Source: WQXF01 sp031552825
Lineage (GTDB): Bacteria > Bacillota > Clostridia > Christensenellales > Aristaeellaceae
Direction: 5' to 3'
Assembly (NCBI GenBank): GCA_031552825.1
Contig: JAVBMD010000017.1
Coordinates: 1 to 44,070, forward strand
Length of the DNA: 44,070 bases
In this document: in pieces, positions 14,837 through 22,628 of the stretch
How the letters are laid out: each line of letters opens with the position of its first letter
Numbering within the stretch: position 1 is the first letter of the stretch
The notes under the pieces: generated by a model
What the model saw: the letters and a program-made list of their open reading frames with translations, nothing else
What the model was told of the DNA's origin: nothing
Database searches by the model: none
Translations under genes and position numbers: made by a program

Positions 14837-16273
14837 TCACTTTTCTTCCCACACGTAGCGCGGCCTTGGGTTGCGCGCCGCGCCAACCTCGTCCGGCCTG
14901 CCAATGGGCGCATGCAGCGGCGCGTCGTGCAGCGCCTGCGGATCGGCCAGCGCGCGCGCGTGGAGGGCGCGCAGCGTCTCGGCCGCCGCGTCGAGCGTCT
15001 CCTTTGTCTCGGTCTCGGTGGGTTCGAACATCAGCGCCTCCGGAACGATCAGCGGGAAGTACATCGTCGGCGGGTGCATACCCTCGTCGATCATCGCCTT
15101 GGCGATGTCCATCGCCGATACGCCGCGCTGCTTCTTGAGCCCCTCCAGCGAGCAGACAAACTCGTGCATGCAGGGCACATCGTAGGCTGGCGGGAAGATG
15201 TCGCGAAGCTTGCGCATGAGGTAGTTGGCGTGCAGCACCGCGTAACTCGAGGCCTCGGGTATGCCCGCCGCGCCCAGCGTGCGGAGATAGGTCAGCGCGC
15301 GCACCACGACTAGGAAGTTGCCGTAGAACATCTTGACCGGGCCGATGCTGGCGGCCTGCCCGGGCTGCCAGGCGTTGGCGCCTTCCTCGAGCCGGGGCGT
15401 TGGCAGGTGCGCCGCGAGGAAGGCCTTGCATCCGCAAGGGCCGCTGCCCGGGCCACCGCCGCCGTGCGGCGTGGAGAAGGTCTTATGCAAGTTCAGATGG
15501 ATCACGTCAAAGCCCATGTCGCCGGGGCGGGTGATGCCCATGATGGCGTTGAGGTTGGCACCGTCGTAGTAGCACAGGCCGCCCGCGTCGTGTACGATGC
15601 GCGTGATCTCCAGAATGTTGGGATCGAACAGGCCCAGCGTGTTGGGGTTGGTGAGCATCACCCCGGCGGTGTCCGGCCCAGCGGCGGCGCGCAGCGCGTC
15701 CAGATCCACGAAGCCGTTGGCATCGGAAGGAATCGAAACCGTGGCGTAGCCCGCCATGGTGGCGCTGGCGGGGTTGGTGCCATGCGCCGAATCGGGCACG
15801 AGGATCTTGGTGCGCACCGCGCCCTCGCCCTTGGCCTCGTGATAGGCGCGGATCAGCAGCAGCCCTGTCCATTCGCCGTGCGCTCCGGCGGCGGGCTGGA
15901 AGGTCATCGCGTCCATGCCGGTGATCTCGCAGAGCAGCTCCTCGGCCTCGCGCAGCACCTGCATGCTGCCCTGCACGGTATGCGTGGGCTGCAGCGGGTG
16001 TACGTCAGCAAAGCCGGGCAATGCCGCCGCGTCCTCATTGACGCGGGGATTGTACTTCATCGTGCAGGAGCCCAGCGGATAAAATCCGTTGTTGACGCCG
16101 AAGGCGCGGCGCTCCAGCGCGCTATAGTGACGCGATAGTTCCACCTCGGAAAGCTCGGGCAACCGGGGCGCGCGCGCGCGGCGCATCGCCTCGGGCAACG
16201 CCGTTATGGCCTTGCGCTCCGGCAGACGGCGCATGCCGCGCCCCGCGATGCTCTTTTCAAACAACAGCTGCAT
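14837..16273 (-). CDS. gcvPB: Glycine dehydrogenase (decarboxylating) subunit 2
   Basis: The 478-residue PLP-binding half of the glycine cleavage P protein, which takes CO2 from glycine and passes the aminomethyl group to lipoyl-GcvH. The PLP lysine is K264 in HLNLHKTFSTPHGGGGPG. Other family landmarks are GSCTMKYNPR (68-77), QPAAGAHGEWTG (126-137) and DSAHGTNPAS (161-170). The start ATG 16273 comes 2 nt after the gcvPA stop, so the two subunits are translationally coupled for assembly into the alpha2-beta2 enzyme. Confidence 0.96.
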   Translation of the reverse strand: MQLLFEKSIAGRGMRRLPERKAITALPEAMRRARAPRLPELSEVELSRHYSALERRAFGVNNGFYPLGSCTMKYNPRVNEDAAALPGFADVHPLQPTHTVQGSMQVLREAEELLCEITGMDAMTFQPAAGAHGEWTGLLLIRAYHEAKGEGAVRTKILVPDSAHGTNPASATMAGYATVSIPSDANGFVDLDALRAAAGPDTAGVMLTNPNTLGLFDPNILEITRIVHDAGGLCYYDGANLNAIMGITRPGDMGFDVIHLNLHKTFSTPHGGGGPGSGPCGCKAFLAAHLPTPRLEEGANAWQPGQAASIGPVKMFYGNFLVVVRALTYLRTLGAAGIPEASSYAVLHANYLMRKLRDIFPPAYDVPCMHEFVCSLEGLKKQRGVSAMDIAKAMIDEGMHPPTMYFPLIVPEALMFEPTETETKETLDAAAETLRALHARALADPQALHDAPLHAPIGRPDEVGAARNPRPRYVWEEK

Positions 16274-16275
16274 GC

Positions 16276-17595
16276 TCACGCCTTCACCCCCCGCAAAATC
16301 TCGGCCGCGCGACGGATGTCCTCCGCCGTGTTGTATTCGGTGGCGCACCACAGGATGCTGCCGTCCTCCAGCGGCCAACCGGCAAGGATTCCGGCGCTCT
16401 CCAACGCCTCCAGCGCCCGCTCCGCTGGCACCGGGCAGGTGGTGACAAACTCGTGGAAGTAGGGCGCGGCATGGCGCAGCTTGAACCCCGGCACCGCGCA
16501 GATCGCCTCGGCCAGCGCGTGCGCGTTGTCCATCGACTGCTGGGCGGCGTCCTGCACGCCCTGCGGCCCCATCGCCGCCAGATACACCGCCGCCTGCATT
16601 GCGCACAGCGCCTGATTGCTGCAGATGTTGCTCGACGCCTTCTCGCGGCGGATGTGCTGCTCGCGCGCCTGCAGCGTCAGCACGAAGGCGCGGCGACCCT
16701 GCGCATCCTCGGTCTGGCCGACGATGCGGCCGGGCAGCTTGCGCGCCATGGCCTGCTTGGCCGCCATAAAGCCGACGCTGGGGCCGCCGTAGGCCATGGG
16801 CAGGCCGAGCGGCTGGCCGTCGCCGACGGCGATGTCGGCGCCGCAATCGGCAGGGGTCTTGAGCAGCGCCGCCGCCAGCGGGTTGACGCTCATCACAAAC
16901 TTGGCCCCGGCGGCGTGGGCGGTTTCACCGAGCGCGTCGCAATCCTCGAGCAGGCCGTAGAAGTTGGGCTGCTGCACGATCACGCACGCATCCTCCGCCC
17001 CGGCCAGCGCGGCCAACGCCGCACGGTCGGTCAGGCCGTCCTTGGCGGGGACGACCACCACCTCGGCATGGGCGGCGGCGCAGTAGGTGCGCACGACCTC
17101 GATAACCTGCGGATGCACCGTGGCGCTAATCAGCGTGCGGGTGCGAGCGCGCTCGCGGCACATGGCGGCCGCCTCGGCGGCGGCGGTCGCGCCGTCATAC
17201 ACCGAGGCGTTGCTGATGTCCATGCCGGTCAGCTCGCACACCATGGTTTGAAACTCGAAAATCGCCTGCAGCACGCCCTGGCTCATCTCGGCTTGATAGG
17301 GCGTGTAGGCGGTGAGGAAGGTTTCCTTGCCGCAGATGCTCTTGACCACGCCGGGCACGAAATGCCGATACGCGCCCGCGCCGCGAAACACCGTGGGAAA
17401 CACGGTATTCTGCGCAGCCAGCGCCTGCATGTGGCGCAGCGCTTCCATCTCGCTCATGCCCTGCGGCAGCTTCAGCGGGCGCTTGAGCTTTACCGCCTCC
17501 GGCACCCCGGCGAACAGCTCATCCAATTTTTTCAGCCCGATGGCACCCAACATCGCGGCGCGGTCGGCATCGGTTGCCGGCACATAGCTCGCCAT
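16276..17595 (-). CDS. gcvPA: Glycine dehydrogenase (decarboxylating) subunit 1
   Basis: The 439-residue N-terminal half of the split P protein. It begins with the typical YVPATDADRAAML and contains RGAGAYRHFVPGVVKSI, TPYQAEMSQGVLQAIFEFQT and GGPSVGFMA motifs of GcvPA. It shares the PLP-enzyme fold but carries no Schiff-base lysine of its own. ATG 17595 lies 2 nt after the gcvH stop, with GAGGG upstream. A split P protein is usual in Firmicutes and Archaea, whereas Proteobacteria and eukaryotes have a fused one. Confidence 0.96.
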   Translation of the reverse strand: MASYVPATDADRAAMLGAIGLKKLDELFAGVPEAVKLKRPLKLPQGMSEMEALRHMQALAAQNTVFPTVFRGAGAYRHFVPGVVKSICGKETFLTAYTPYQAEMSQGVLQAIFEFQTMVCELTGMDISNASVYDGATAAAEAAAMCRERARTRTLISATVHPQVIEVVRTYCAAAHAEVVVVPAKDGLTDRAALAALAGAEDACVIVQQPNFYGLLEDCDALGETAHAAGAKFVMSVNPLAAALLKTPADCGADIAVGDGQPLGLPMAYGGPSVGFMAAKQAMARKLPGRIVGQTEDAQGRRAFVLTLQAREQHIRREKASSNICSNQALCAMQAAVYLAAMGPQGVQDAAQQSMDNAHALAEAICAVPGFKLRHAAPYFHEFVTTCPVPAERALEALESAGILAGWPLEDGSILWCATEYNTAEDIRRAAEILRGVKA

Positions 17596-17597
17596 GC

Positions 17598-17975
17598 TCA
17601 GCCCTCCTTGGTCAATTCGGCATATTGCGAGGCGGTGAGCAGCTGATCGGTATCGGAGGTATCCGAAAGCCGCACCAGCCACGCGCCGTAGCAATCGCTA
17701 TTAATCAGCGCCGGGTCGGTGAGCACCGTCTCGTTGACCTCGGTGACGATGCCGCTGATCGGCCCATACACATCGGAAACCGCCTTCACGCTCTCCACGT
17801 CGGCAAAGCTCTCGCCGCGCTGGACGCTGTCGCCCACCTGCGGCAGGTTGACAAACACCAGGTCGCCCAGCTCGTGCTGCGCGTGATCGGTGAGGCCGAC
17901 GCGCACGCTGCCGTCCTCCAAACGCTCCACCCACTCGTGGGACTCGCTGTACTGCAGATTCTCGGGGATTTTCAT
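17598..17975 (-). CDS. gcvH: Glycine cleavage system H protein
   Basis: A 125-residue lipoyl carrier. The sequence starts IPENLQYSESHEWVE, and the lipoylated lysine is K64 in ESVKAVSDVYGPISG. It shuttles the aminomethyl group between the P, T and L proteins. The start ATG 17975 is chosen over the one six codons earlier since GGAGGAGG lies 8 nt upstream of it and overlaps the earlier candidate. gcvT ends 92 nt upstream; that gap holds a palindromic repeat (18016-18052). Confidence 0.96.
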   Translation of the reverse strand: MKIPENLQYSESHEWVERLEDGSVRVGLTDHAQHELGDLVFVNLPQVGDSVQRGESFADVESVKAVSDVYGPISGIVTEVNETVLTDPALINSDCYGAWLVRLSDTSDTDQLLTASQYAELTKEG

Positions 17976-18015
17976 GAAAAGATCCTCCTCCATTTATGAT
18001 ACTTGCTTGTTGTGT

Positions 18016-18052
18016 ACGGAATCCCTCCACCGCGGCGGTGGAGAGATTCCGT
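18016..18052. repeat. Short palindromic repeat between gcvT and gcvH
   Basis: ACGGAATC (18016-18023) pairs with GATTCCGT (18045-18052) and the inner CCTCCACCGC pairs with GCGGTGGAG, leaving one bulged base. The arm GGAATCCCTCCACCGC is the same as the outer arm of the long palindromic element at 42505-42639, so this looks like an internally deleted copy of the same dispersed repeat. In the gcv mRNA it would form a strong hairpin between two genes whose products are needed in different amounts. Confidence 0.75.
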
Positions 18053-18067
18053 GCCACTCTGGAATAC

Positions 18068-19177
18068 TCACTTCGTTCTCTTATAGAACGGCAGCTTGAC
18101 CGCCTCGGCCTCGATGCGGCGGCCGCGCACGTCGATCTCCACCTGCGTGCCGAGCTGCACATCGGCGACATCCAGCATCGCCATGGCGACGGCGTAGCCA
18201 AGGAACGGCACCAGCGTGCCGGAGGTGACATATCCGGCTTCCTCTCCGCCGACGTATACTGTGCAGCCCTCGCGCGCGATGCCGCGTCCGGTAATGCGCA
18301 GGCCCATGCGCCTGCGCGTCGGCTCGCCGCGATCGATCAACGCCTGCTTGCCGATGAAGTCGTCCTTCTCCATCTTCACAAAGAAGCCCAGCCCGGCCTC
18401 AATCGGCGTGATATCCGCCGAAAGCTCGTGGCCGTACAGCGGCATGGACGCCTCCAGCCGCAGCGTATCGCGCGCGCCCAGCCCGCAGGGAATCAGGCCG
18501 AAGGGCTCCCCCGCAGCCAGCACAGCGTTCCACAGCTTGGGCGCATCCCCGGCGGCGCAGTAGAGTTCGAAGCCGTCCTCGCCGGTGTAGCCAGTGCGCG
18601 AGATCAGGCAGCGCACCCCGGCCACCGTGCCCTCGGGCAGGAAGGAATAATTCTTCTGCGGCAGCGGCTGCCCCGGCGCCATAACCGACAAGATCTCGGC
18701 GGCGCGCGGCCCCTGCAGCGCCATTTGCCCGGTCAGCTCCGAGGTATCGGTGATGACCGTACCCTCTAGGCGATAGGCCTGCATCCACGCCAGATCCTTT
18801 TCGCGATTGGAGGCGTTGAGCACCACCATGTAATGATCGGCGGCATAGCGGTAAACCAAAATATCGTCCACCACGCCGCCGCGCTCGTCGCACAGCATGG
18901 CGTACTTGCACTGCCCGTCGACCATGTTGGAAAGATCGTTGGTACACAGGCGCTGCAGCGTGTCCAGCGCCGTGGCGCCGCGCACATCGGCCTCGCCCAT
19001 GTGCGATACGTCGAACAGCCCGGCGCGCTCGCGCACCGCCATGTGTTCGGCGATGACGCCCTCGGCATACTGCACCGGCAGCAGGTACCCGGCGAAGGGT
19101 ACAATTTTGCCCCCACAGGCGACGTGACAATCGTACAGCGGCGTCTTTCGCGCCTGCTCCATTCCTTCAATTTCCAT
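18068..19177 (-). CDS. gcvT: Aminomethyltransferase (T protein)
   Basis: A 369-residue tetrahydrofolate enzyme that releases ammonia and forms 5,10-methylene-THF from the aminomethyl group on GcvH. Family motifs are FDVSHMGEADVRG, CTNDLSNMVDGQCKYAMLCDERGG (in parts), ISRTGYTGEDGFELY and LEASMPLYGHELSADITPIEAGLGF (in parts). The N-terminus KTPLYDCHVACGGKIVPFAGY is typical. ATG 19177 is preceded by GAGGAGG. It is the first gene of the operon, driven by the promoter at 19211-19239. The 5' leader is about 25-30 nt, too short for a glycine riboswitch. Confidence 0.96.
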   Translation of the reverse strand: MEIEGMEQARKTPLYDCHVACGGKIVPFAGYLLPVQYAEGVIAEHMAVRERAGLFDVSHMGEADVRGATALDTLQRLCTNDLSNMVDGQCKYAMLCDERGGVVDDILVYRYAADHYMVVLNASNREKDLAWMQAYRLEGTVITDTSELTGQMALQGPRAAEILSVMAPGQPLPQKNYSFLPEGTVAGVRCLISRTGYTGEDGFELYCAAGDAPKLWNAVLAAGEPFGLIPCGLGARDTLRLEASMPLYGHELSADITPIEAGLGFFVKMEKDDFIGKQALIDRGEPTRRRMGLRITGRGIAREGCTVYVGGEEAGYVTSGTLVPFLGYAVAMAMLDVADVQLGTQVEIDVRGRRIEAEAVKLPFYKRTK

Positions 19178-19210
19178 TGCGCTTCCTCCTCGCGATGCGT
19201 TTGTAAGAAA

Positions 19211-19239
19211 AGTATACCGACATCTGGAAGGGGTGTCAA
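19211..19239 (-). promoter_or_regulatory. Promoter of the gcv operon
   Basis: TTGACA (19234-19239) and TATACT (19211-19216) are exactly 17 nt apart on the minus strand, a near-consensus sigma-A promoter 34 nt upstream of gcvT. No riboswitch fold fits between it and the start codon. Confidence 0.88.
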
Positions 19240-19258
19240 CCAAAGTCAAAGAATAGAC

Positions 19259-19286
19259 AAAAAAAGAGGAGAGACGCGCTCTCCTC
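19259..19286 (-). terminator. Terminator of the BlaI/BlaR1-type operon
   Basis: On the minus strand the stem GAGGAGAG/CTCTCCTC is followed by seven T residues, about 35 nt after the M56 protein stop codon. It isolates this operon from the gcv promoter just downstream. Confidence 0.88.
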
Positions 19287-19318
19287 CCAAAAAATCCCGG
19301 TATCGCTCATTCCACCGG

Positions 19319-21415
19319 CTACACGAACCGCACGTCGGCAAGCTCGATACGCAGCGTATCGCTGCTCAGCTCCCGCGCGATTGCCTGTGCCTGCGGGGCA
19401 ATTTGCGCTGTCATTTCCTCAGCGGACAGCGTGGTGCAATCCAGTCCCAAGCCCGCGATGCGCAGGCGATCCATCGCCGCATCCAGCGCGGCATCGCGTT
19501 CGGCCACGGTCAATCGATCCGGCGCAAGCACCTCCCAGCGCAACGTGTACGCCAGATAGGGATCGCCGAATCCCCAGAGGCTATCGCTCCACCCTGCTTC
19601 GGCCTTCCCGTACATTCCTTTGAGGGAGTTCCGCACCGCGCGGTAGAACCCATGGGGCGCGAACATGCCACGATCGTAAATCTGCCGCAGTTCCCATCGC
19701 ATCGGCCACAACGAAGCATCAAATTCCGCGACGGTCTGCTTCGAATATCCAGGCTGGTAAAGCGTCATCAGCCGTTCGTAGTCGTCCTTTGTCACGCCGC
19801 CCAGCGCATCTTCCCATTCGATCAGCTCCGGCGCGCGCAACACGATCATCACATCCAGCGTTTCGCTGCTGTATTCCTTCTCCAGCCGTTCTTTGAAAGC
19901 CAGCCGAGCCGCCCGCTCCTGCCCTTCTTCCGCCCACGTCCCCTCCATCAGATAAATCCGCACCCGAGCCTGGATCGCGTCGATGGCGCGGTTTCGCTCG
20001 CCCACCGTGGTCTTGGAGGGGTCGTCGGATTGCCACATCAGCAAACAATCCTGTCGAAAAAAGCGATCAAGACCCTCATGTTCCCACTCAGCCGCCGTCG
20101 CACCAGCGCCATAGACGCAGCGCGTGGCGCGCAGGTTGCGCATCTCCGTCAAGTCGTACTGCAAATGCTCCATAAACCAGTTTTCCTGTATGTATCGATC
20201 GAAGATTTCACGCAGGCGCGCGGCGTGCGGCTGGAGCAGCGCATGGCTTTCATCGAGCGTCATGTCGTTGGGCATTTGCGCTTGAAATCCCATCACGAAA
20301 TCGTAATCCTCCTGCGGCATGCGCGAGCGATCGAATTCCGCGTCTCCGGTCAGCGGCATACGTGGCCCGATCGTCGCCCCCGGCGTGCTCGTTGCGCTCA
20401 CCGCCGCCAACGCGCCGCCAGTACACAGCGCCAGCGCCAGCACCGCCGCAATCAATCCGACGCCGCGCCGCCGGGGCGCCCCGTCGCACAGCAGCGCAAG
20501 CCGCTGCTTCATGCGCTTCATGCCGCCGCCAAACTGCGTGGACAGCGAAGTAATCGAGCGATCCGGCGCGCAAAGCGCCGCCACCACCGCCGACAGGTAC
20601 GCGCCGCGATTCTCCTCGCCCTCGCGCGCGAGCACCGCCTCGTCGCAGGCCATCTCGCACAGCAGCGCGGCATCGCGCCGGAACAGCAACATCAGCGGAT
20701 TGAACCAGTGCGCCGCGCAGATCAGGTCGATCAGCGCCTTGCCCCAAAGATCGCCGCGCCGCAGGTGGCACAGCTCATGCCGCAGCACCAGCGGTAGCTG
20801 CTCCGGCTTGGCAACGCCCTCGGGCTGCAAAAGCCGGGGGCGCAACAGACCGATCACCGTCGGCGTACGCACCAGCGGCGTGCAGGCACCGCGCGGCGCG
20901 CGCATGCCCAGCCGCGCGCACTGCGCCGTCAATTCCGCCTGATACGCCGGGGAAAGCGGCGCACGCCAGCGCCGAAGCAAGCGCAGAAAGCGCGCGTGCC
21001 GCGCGATGCGCAGCGCCAACATGCCCAGCGCGCCTGCCAGCCACAGCGCGCCGATCCACAGATCCCAGCGGATCGGGGCATGTTTCCCCAGCGTGGTGGC
21101 AGCCTCCGCAGCAAGCGCCGAGCCATGCGCTTCGGCGGCAGGTAGCTCCTGCCCCTCGGGCGGGGATATGGGCGCGGCGGGCAGCTGCATCGTGTTCCTT
21201 GGCGCAGCAGGTATCGGCACCGCCTCCCACGCCGCGCGCGGCACCAGCGACGGGCGCGAAGGGAACAGCAGGAGCAGCAGCACGCCCAGCGTGACGAGGT
21301 ACAGCGTGCGCGCGCGGTAGCGGGCAAGCAGCGGCGCGCGCAGCAACCGGAGCGCCAGCAGCAGCGCCGAAACGCTCATCGAAACGAACAGCAGCGACCA
21401 CAAAAACTCCGTCAT
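19319..21415 (-). CDS. M56 (BlaR1/MecR1-type) membrane metallopeptidase
   Basis: A 698-residue membrane protein. Hydrophobic segments lie near 4-24, 36-52, 117-137, 225-246 and 329-350. The cytoplasmic loop has the zinc motif HELCH (213-217) and downstream CEMACDEAVLA, as in BlaR1, which cleaves the BlaI repressor when a signal is sensed. The extracellular part (about 355-698) lacks the SxxK and KTG motifs of the penicillin-binding sensor of BlaR1. Instead it is alpha-helical with at least two related segments (TVGERNRAIDAIQARVRI and TVAERDAALDAAMDRLRI). So it probably responds to some signal other than beta-lactams. ATG 21415 follows the repressor stop by 1 nt. Confidence 0.88.
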   Translation of the reverse strand: MTEFLWSLLFVSMSVSALLLALRLLRAPLLARYRARTLYLVTLGVLLLLLFPSRPSLVPRAAWEAVPIPAAPRNTMQLPAAPISPPEGQELPAAEAHGSALAAEAATTLGKHAPIRWDLWIGALWLAGALGMLALRIARHARFLRLLRRWRAPLSPAYQAELTAQCARLGMRAPRGACTPLVRTPTVIGLLRPRLLQPEGVAKPEQLPLVLRHELCHLRRGDLWGKALIDLICAAHWFNPLMLLFRRDAALLCEMACDEAVLAREGEENRGAYLSAVVAALCAPDRSITSLSTQFGGGMKRMKQRLALLCDGAPRRRGVGLIAAVLALALCTGGALAAVSATSTPGATIGPRMPLTGDAEFDRSRMPQEDYDFVMGFQAQMPNDMTLDESHALLQPHAARLREIFDRYIQENWFMEHLQYDLTEMRNLRATRCVYGAGATAAEWEHEGLDRFFRQDCLLMWQSDDPSKTTVGERNRAIDAIQARVRIYLMEGTWAEEGQERAARLAFKERLEKEYSSETLDVMIVLRAPELIEWEDALGGVTKDDYERLMTLYQPGYSKQTVAEFDASLWPMRWELRQIYDRGMFAPHGFYRAVRNSLKGMYGKAEAGWSDSLWGFGDPYLAYTLRWEVLAPDRLTVAERDAALDAAMDRLRIAGLGLDCTTLSAEEMTAQIAPQAQAIARELSSDTLRIELADVRFV

Positions 21416-21416
21416 G

Positions 21417-21785
21417 TTACCTCGCCCTCCCTTTTGCCCAGCGCGCCAGCTCCTCGGCCTGCTCGGCGGTCAGCGCGCCCGCGTCGGCCAGCGAGGCCAT
21501 CAGGCTGCTCAGCGAATCGCCGTGCCGCCGCGTCAGAAAGCTGGCGGTTTCAAAGCGCAGGTAATCCTCCTTCTCGATCAGCGGATAGTACGCGCGCTCC
21601 TTGCCCGGCTTTTCGGAGCGCAGAAAACCCTTTTCGATCAGCCGGTTGAGCAGCGAGATCAGCGCGGGCGTCTTCCAGCCCTTGGCGTGGCCAAGCACCT
21701 GCATCAGCGCGGCGGTCGTAGCCGGAATCTCGCACGTCCATACCGCGTCCATCACCTCAAACTCGGCATCTGGCAGCTTTTTCAT
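21417..21785 (-). CDS. BlaI/MecI-family repressor
   Basis: A 122-residue winged-helix repressor: LPDAEFEVMDAVW at the N-terminus, the HTH TTAALMQVLGHAKGWKTPALI, then LLNRLIEKGFLRSEKPGKERAYYPLI and a dimerisation tail. In BlaI the cut site for BlaR1 lies in the tail helix, here not identifiable by motif. The start is ATG 21785 with GGGGAG upstream; the longer frame begins within the operator. It represses its own operon through TACA-N2-TGTA sites at 21817-21847. No beta-lactamase or PBP gene is linked. Confidence 0.92.
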   Translation of the reverse strand: MKKLPDAEFEVMDAVWTCEIPATTAALMQVLGHAKGWKTPALISLLNRLIEKGFLRSEKPGKERAYYPLIEKEDYLRFETASFLTRRHGDSLSSLMASLADAGALTAEQAEELARWAKGRAR

Positions 21786-21812
21786 CGGGCATTTCTCCCC
21801 TCTCGCATCGCT

Positions 21813-21862
21813 GTTATACAACTGTATGTCTTTATTATACAGACGTATAACATCGATGTCAA
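21813..21862 (-). promoter_or_regulatory. BlaI-type operator and promoter
   Basis: TTGACA (21857-21862) and TATAAT (21834-21839) are separated by 17 nt on the minus strand, a perfect sigma-A promoter. Over and beside the -10 lie TACAACTGTA (21817-21826) and TACAGACGTA (21838-21847), the BlaI/MecI half-site pattern, enclosed in a larger inverted repeat GTTATAC (21813-21819) and GTATAAC (21845-21851). Confidence 0.88.
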
Positions 21863-21869
21863 GCGCGAT

Positions 21870-22529
21870 TTACCGAAGCACCCGCACCCGCCGCCCGGAG
21901 ATCTCAATCAGTCCCTCCTCGCGCATCTTGCCCAGCTCGCGCGACATGGCGCTGCGGTTGACGCCGAGGTAGTCGGCCAGCTCCTCGCGCGTGAAGGGCA
22001 GCTCGAACGCCGCGCCGCCGCGCCGCATTCGCGTATCGAAGTAAGCCAGCAGCTTATCCCGCGTGCTGCGCTGCGAAAGCAGCTCCATCTTGGCGTTGAG
22101 CAGCAGATTCTTTTCCGCCAGCATGCGCACCATGTTCTCGATGAGCCGGGTATGAAACCGGCAACCCGTGGAGCAGGTGGCGAGCAGCTTATCGGGGCGA
22201 ACGTAGAGCACCTCGCAATCAGCCGCAGCCTCCACGCGCACCGGGCTCTCCTCGATGCCCGCGCACACGATGGATTCGCCGAACAGCTCCCCCGCCTCAA
22301 ACGAGGCTACCAGCATGCTCTCGCCGAGCAGCGATTCGCGGCTCACATGCACCGTGCCCGATAGCACAACGCCGATGGCCTGCGGCCGCGCGCCTGCCAG
22401 CAGCAGCGCCTCGCCCCGCGCGTACTTTCGCGTCAGCGCGCCCAGGCAGGGCAGCACAGCGGTCAGTTCCTCATCGCTCAAGCCCTGAAACAGCGCAGTC
22501 TTGCGCAGCGTATCATAATATTTTTTCAT
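21870..22529 (-). CDS. Crp/Fnr-family transcriptional regulator
   Basis: A 219-residue regulator with an N-terminal cyclic-nucleotide-type barrel (about 10-125; GEALLLAGARPQAIGVVLSG, FEAGELFGESIV) and a C-terminal HTH (FTREELADYLGVNRSAMSRE, 172-191). Cysteines occur at CAGIEE and TCSTGC in the barrel and dimer helix, not in an N-terminal Fnr cluster, so the ligand is not clear; haem or a redox signal, as in HcpR-type members, is a possibility. ATG 22529 has GGGAGAG upstream. It is transcribed away from an Fe-S protein, with a perfect 16-bp palindrome between, the likely operator for both. Confidence 0.9.
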   Translation of the reverse strand: MKKYYDTLRKTALFQGLSDEELTAVLPCLGALTRKYARGEALLLAGARPQAIGVVLSGTVHVSRESLLGESMLVASFEAGELFGESIVCAGIEESPVRVEAAADCEVLYVRPDKLLATCSTGCRFHTRLIENMVRMLAEKNLLLNAKMELLSQRSTRDKLLAYFDTRMRRGGAAFELPFTREELADYLGVNRSAMSRELGKMREEGLIEISGRRVRVLR

Positions 22530-22554
22530 CTTTCTCTCCCGCAAAATTTCAAAA

Positions 22555-22570
22555 CGTTGCAATTGCAACG
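22555..22570. promoter_or_regulatory. Palindromic operator between Crp/Fnr gene and ferredoxin-like gene
   Basis: CGTTGCAATTGCAACG is a perfect 16-bp palindrome in the 99-nt divergent region. On the plus strand it includes the -35-like TTGCAA (22563-22568) of a promoter whose -10 could be TATTCT (22587-22592, 18 nt away). Size and position match a Crp/Fnr-family dimer site. Confidence 0.7.
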
Positions 22571-22628
22571 GACATCCTGCCCATAGTATTCTATCCTTTG
22601 TTCAGAAAGTCAAGGGAGTGTGTGAATC

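Noticed and set aside
14766..15437. N-terminal lipoyl-domain extension of LpdA
   Set aside because: The open frame upstream of ATG 14765 is an out-of-frame shadow of gcvPB; it is Arg/Ala-rich, has no lipoyl motif, and a clear ribosome site marks ATG 14765.
19178..19240. Glycine riboswitch upstream of gcvT
   Set aside because: The promoter at 19211-19239 leaves a leader of only about 25-30 nt, far too short for a glycine aptamer, and no aptamer-like folds are visible.
18833..20797. Very long plus-strand open frame of 654 codons
   Set aside because: It lies opposite gcvT and the M56 gene. High GC makes long antisense frames common; its His/Arg/Gln-rich composition has no motif and it has no ribosome site.
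19319..21785. Beta-lactam resistance operon
   Set aside because: The repressor and M56 protein fit, but the sensor lacks penicillin-binding motifs and no beta-lactamase or PBP gene is linked.
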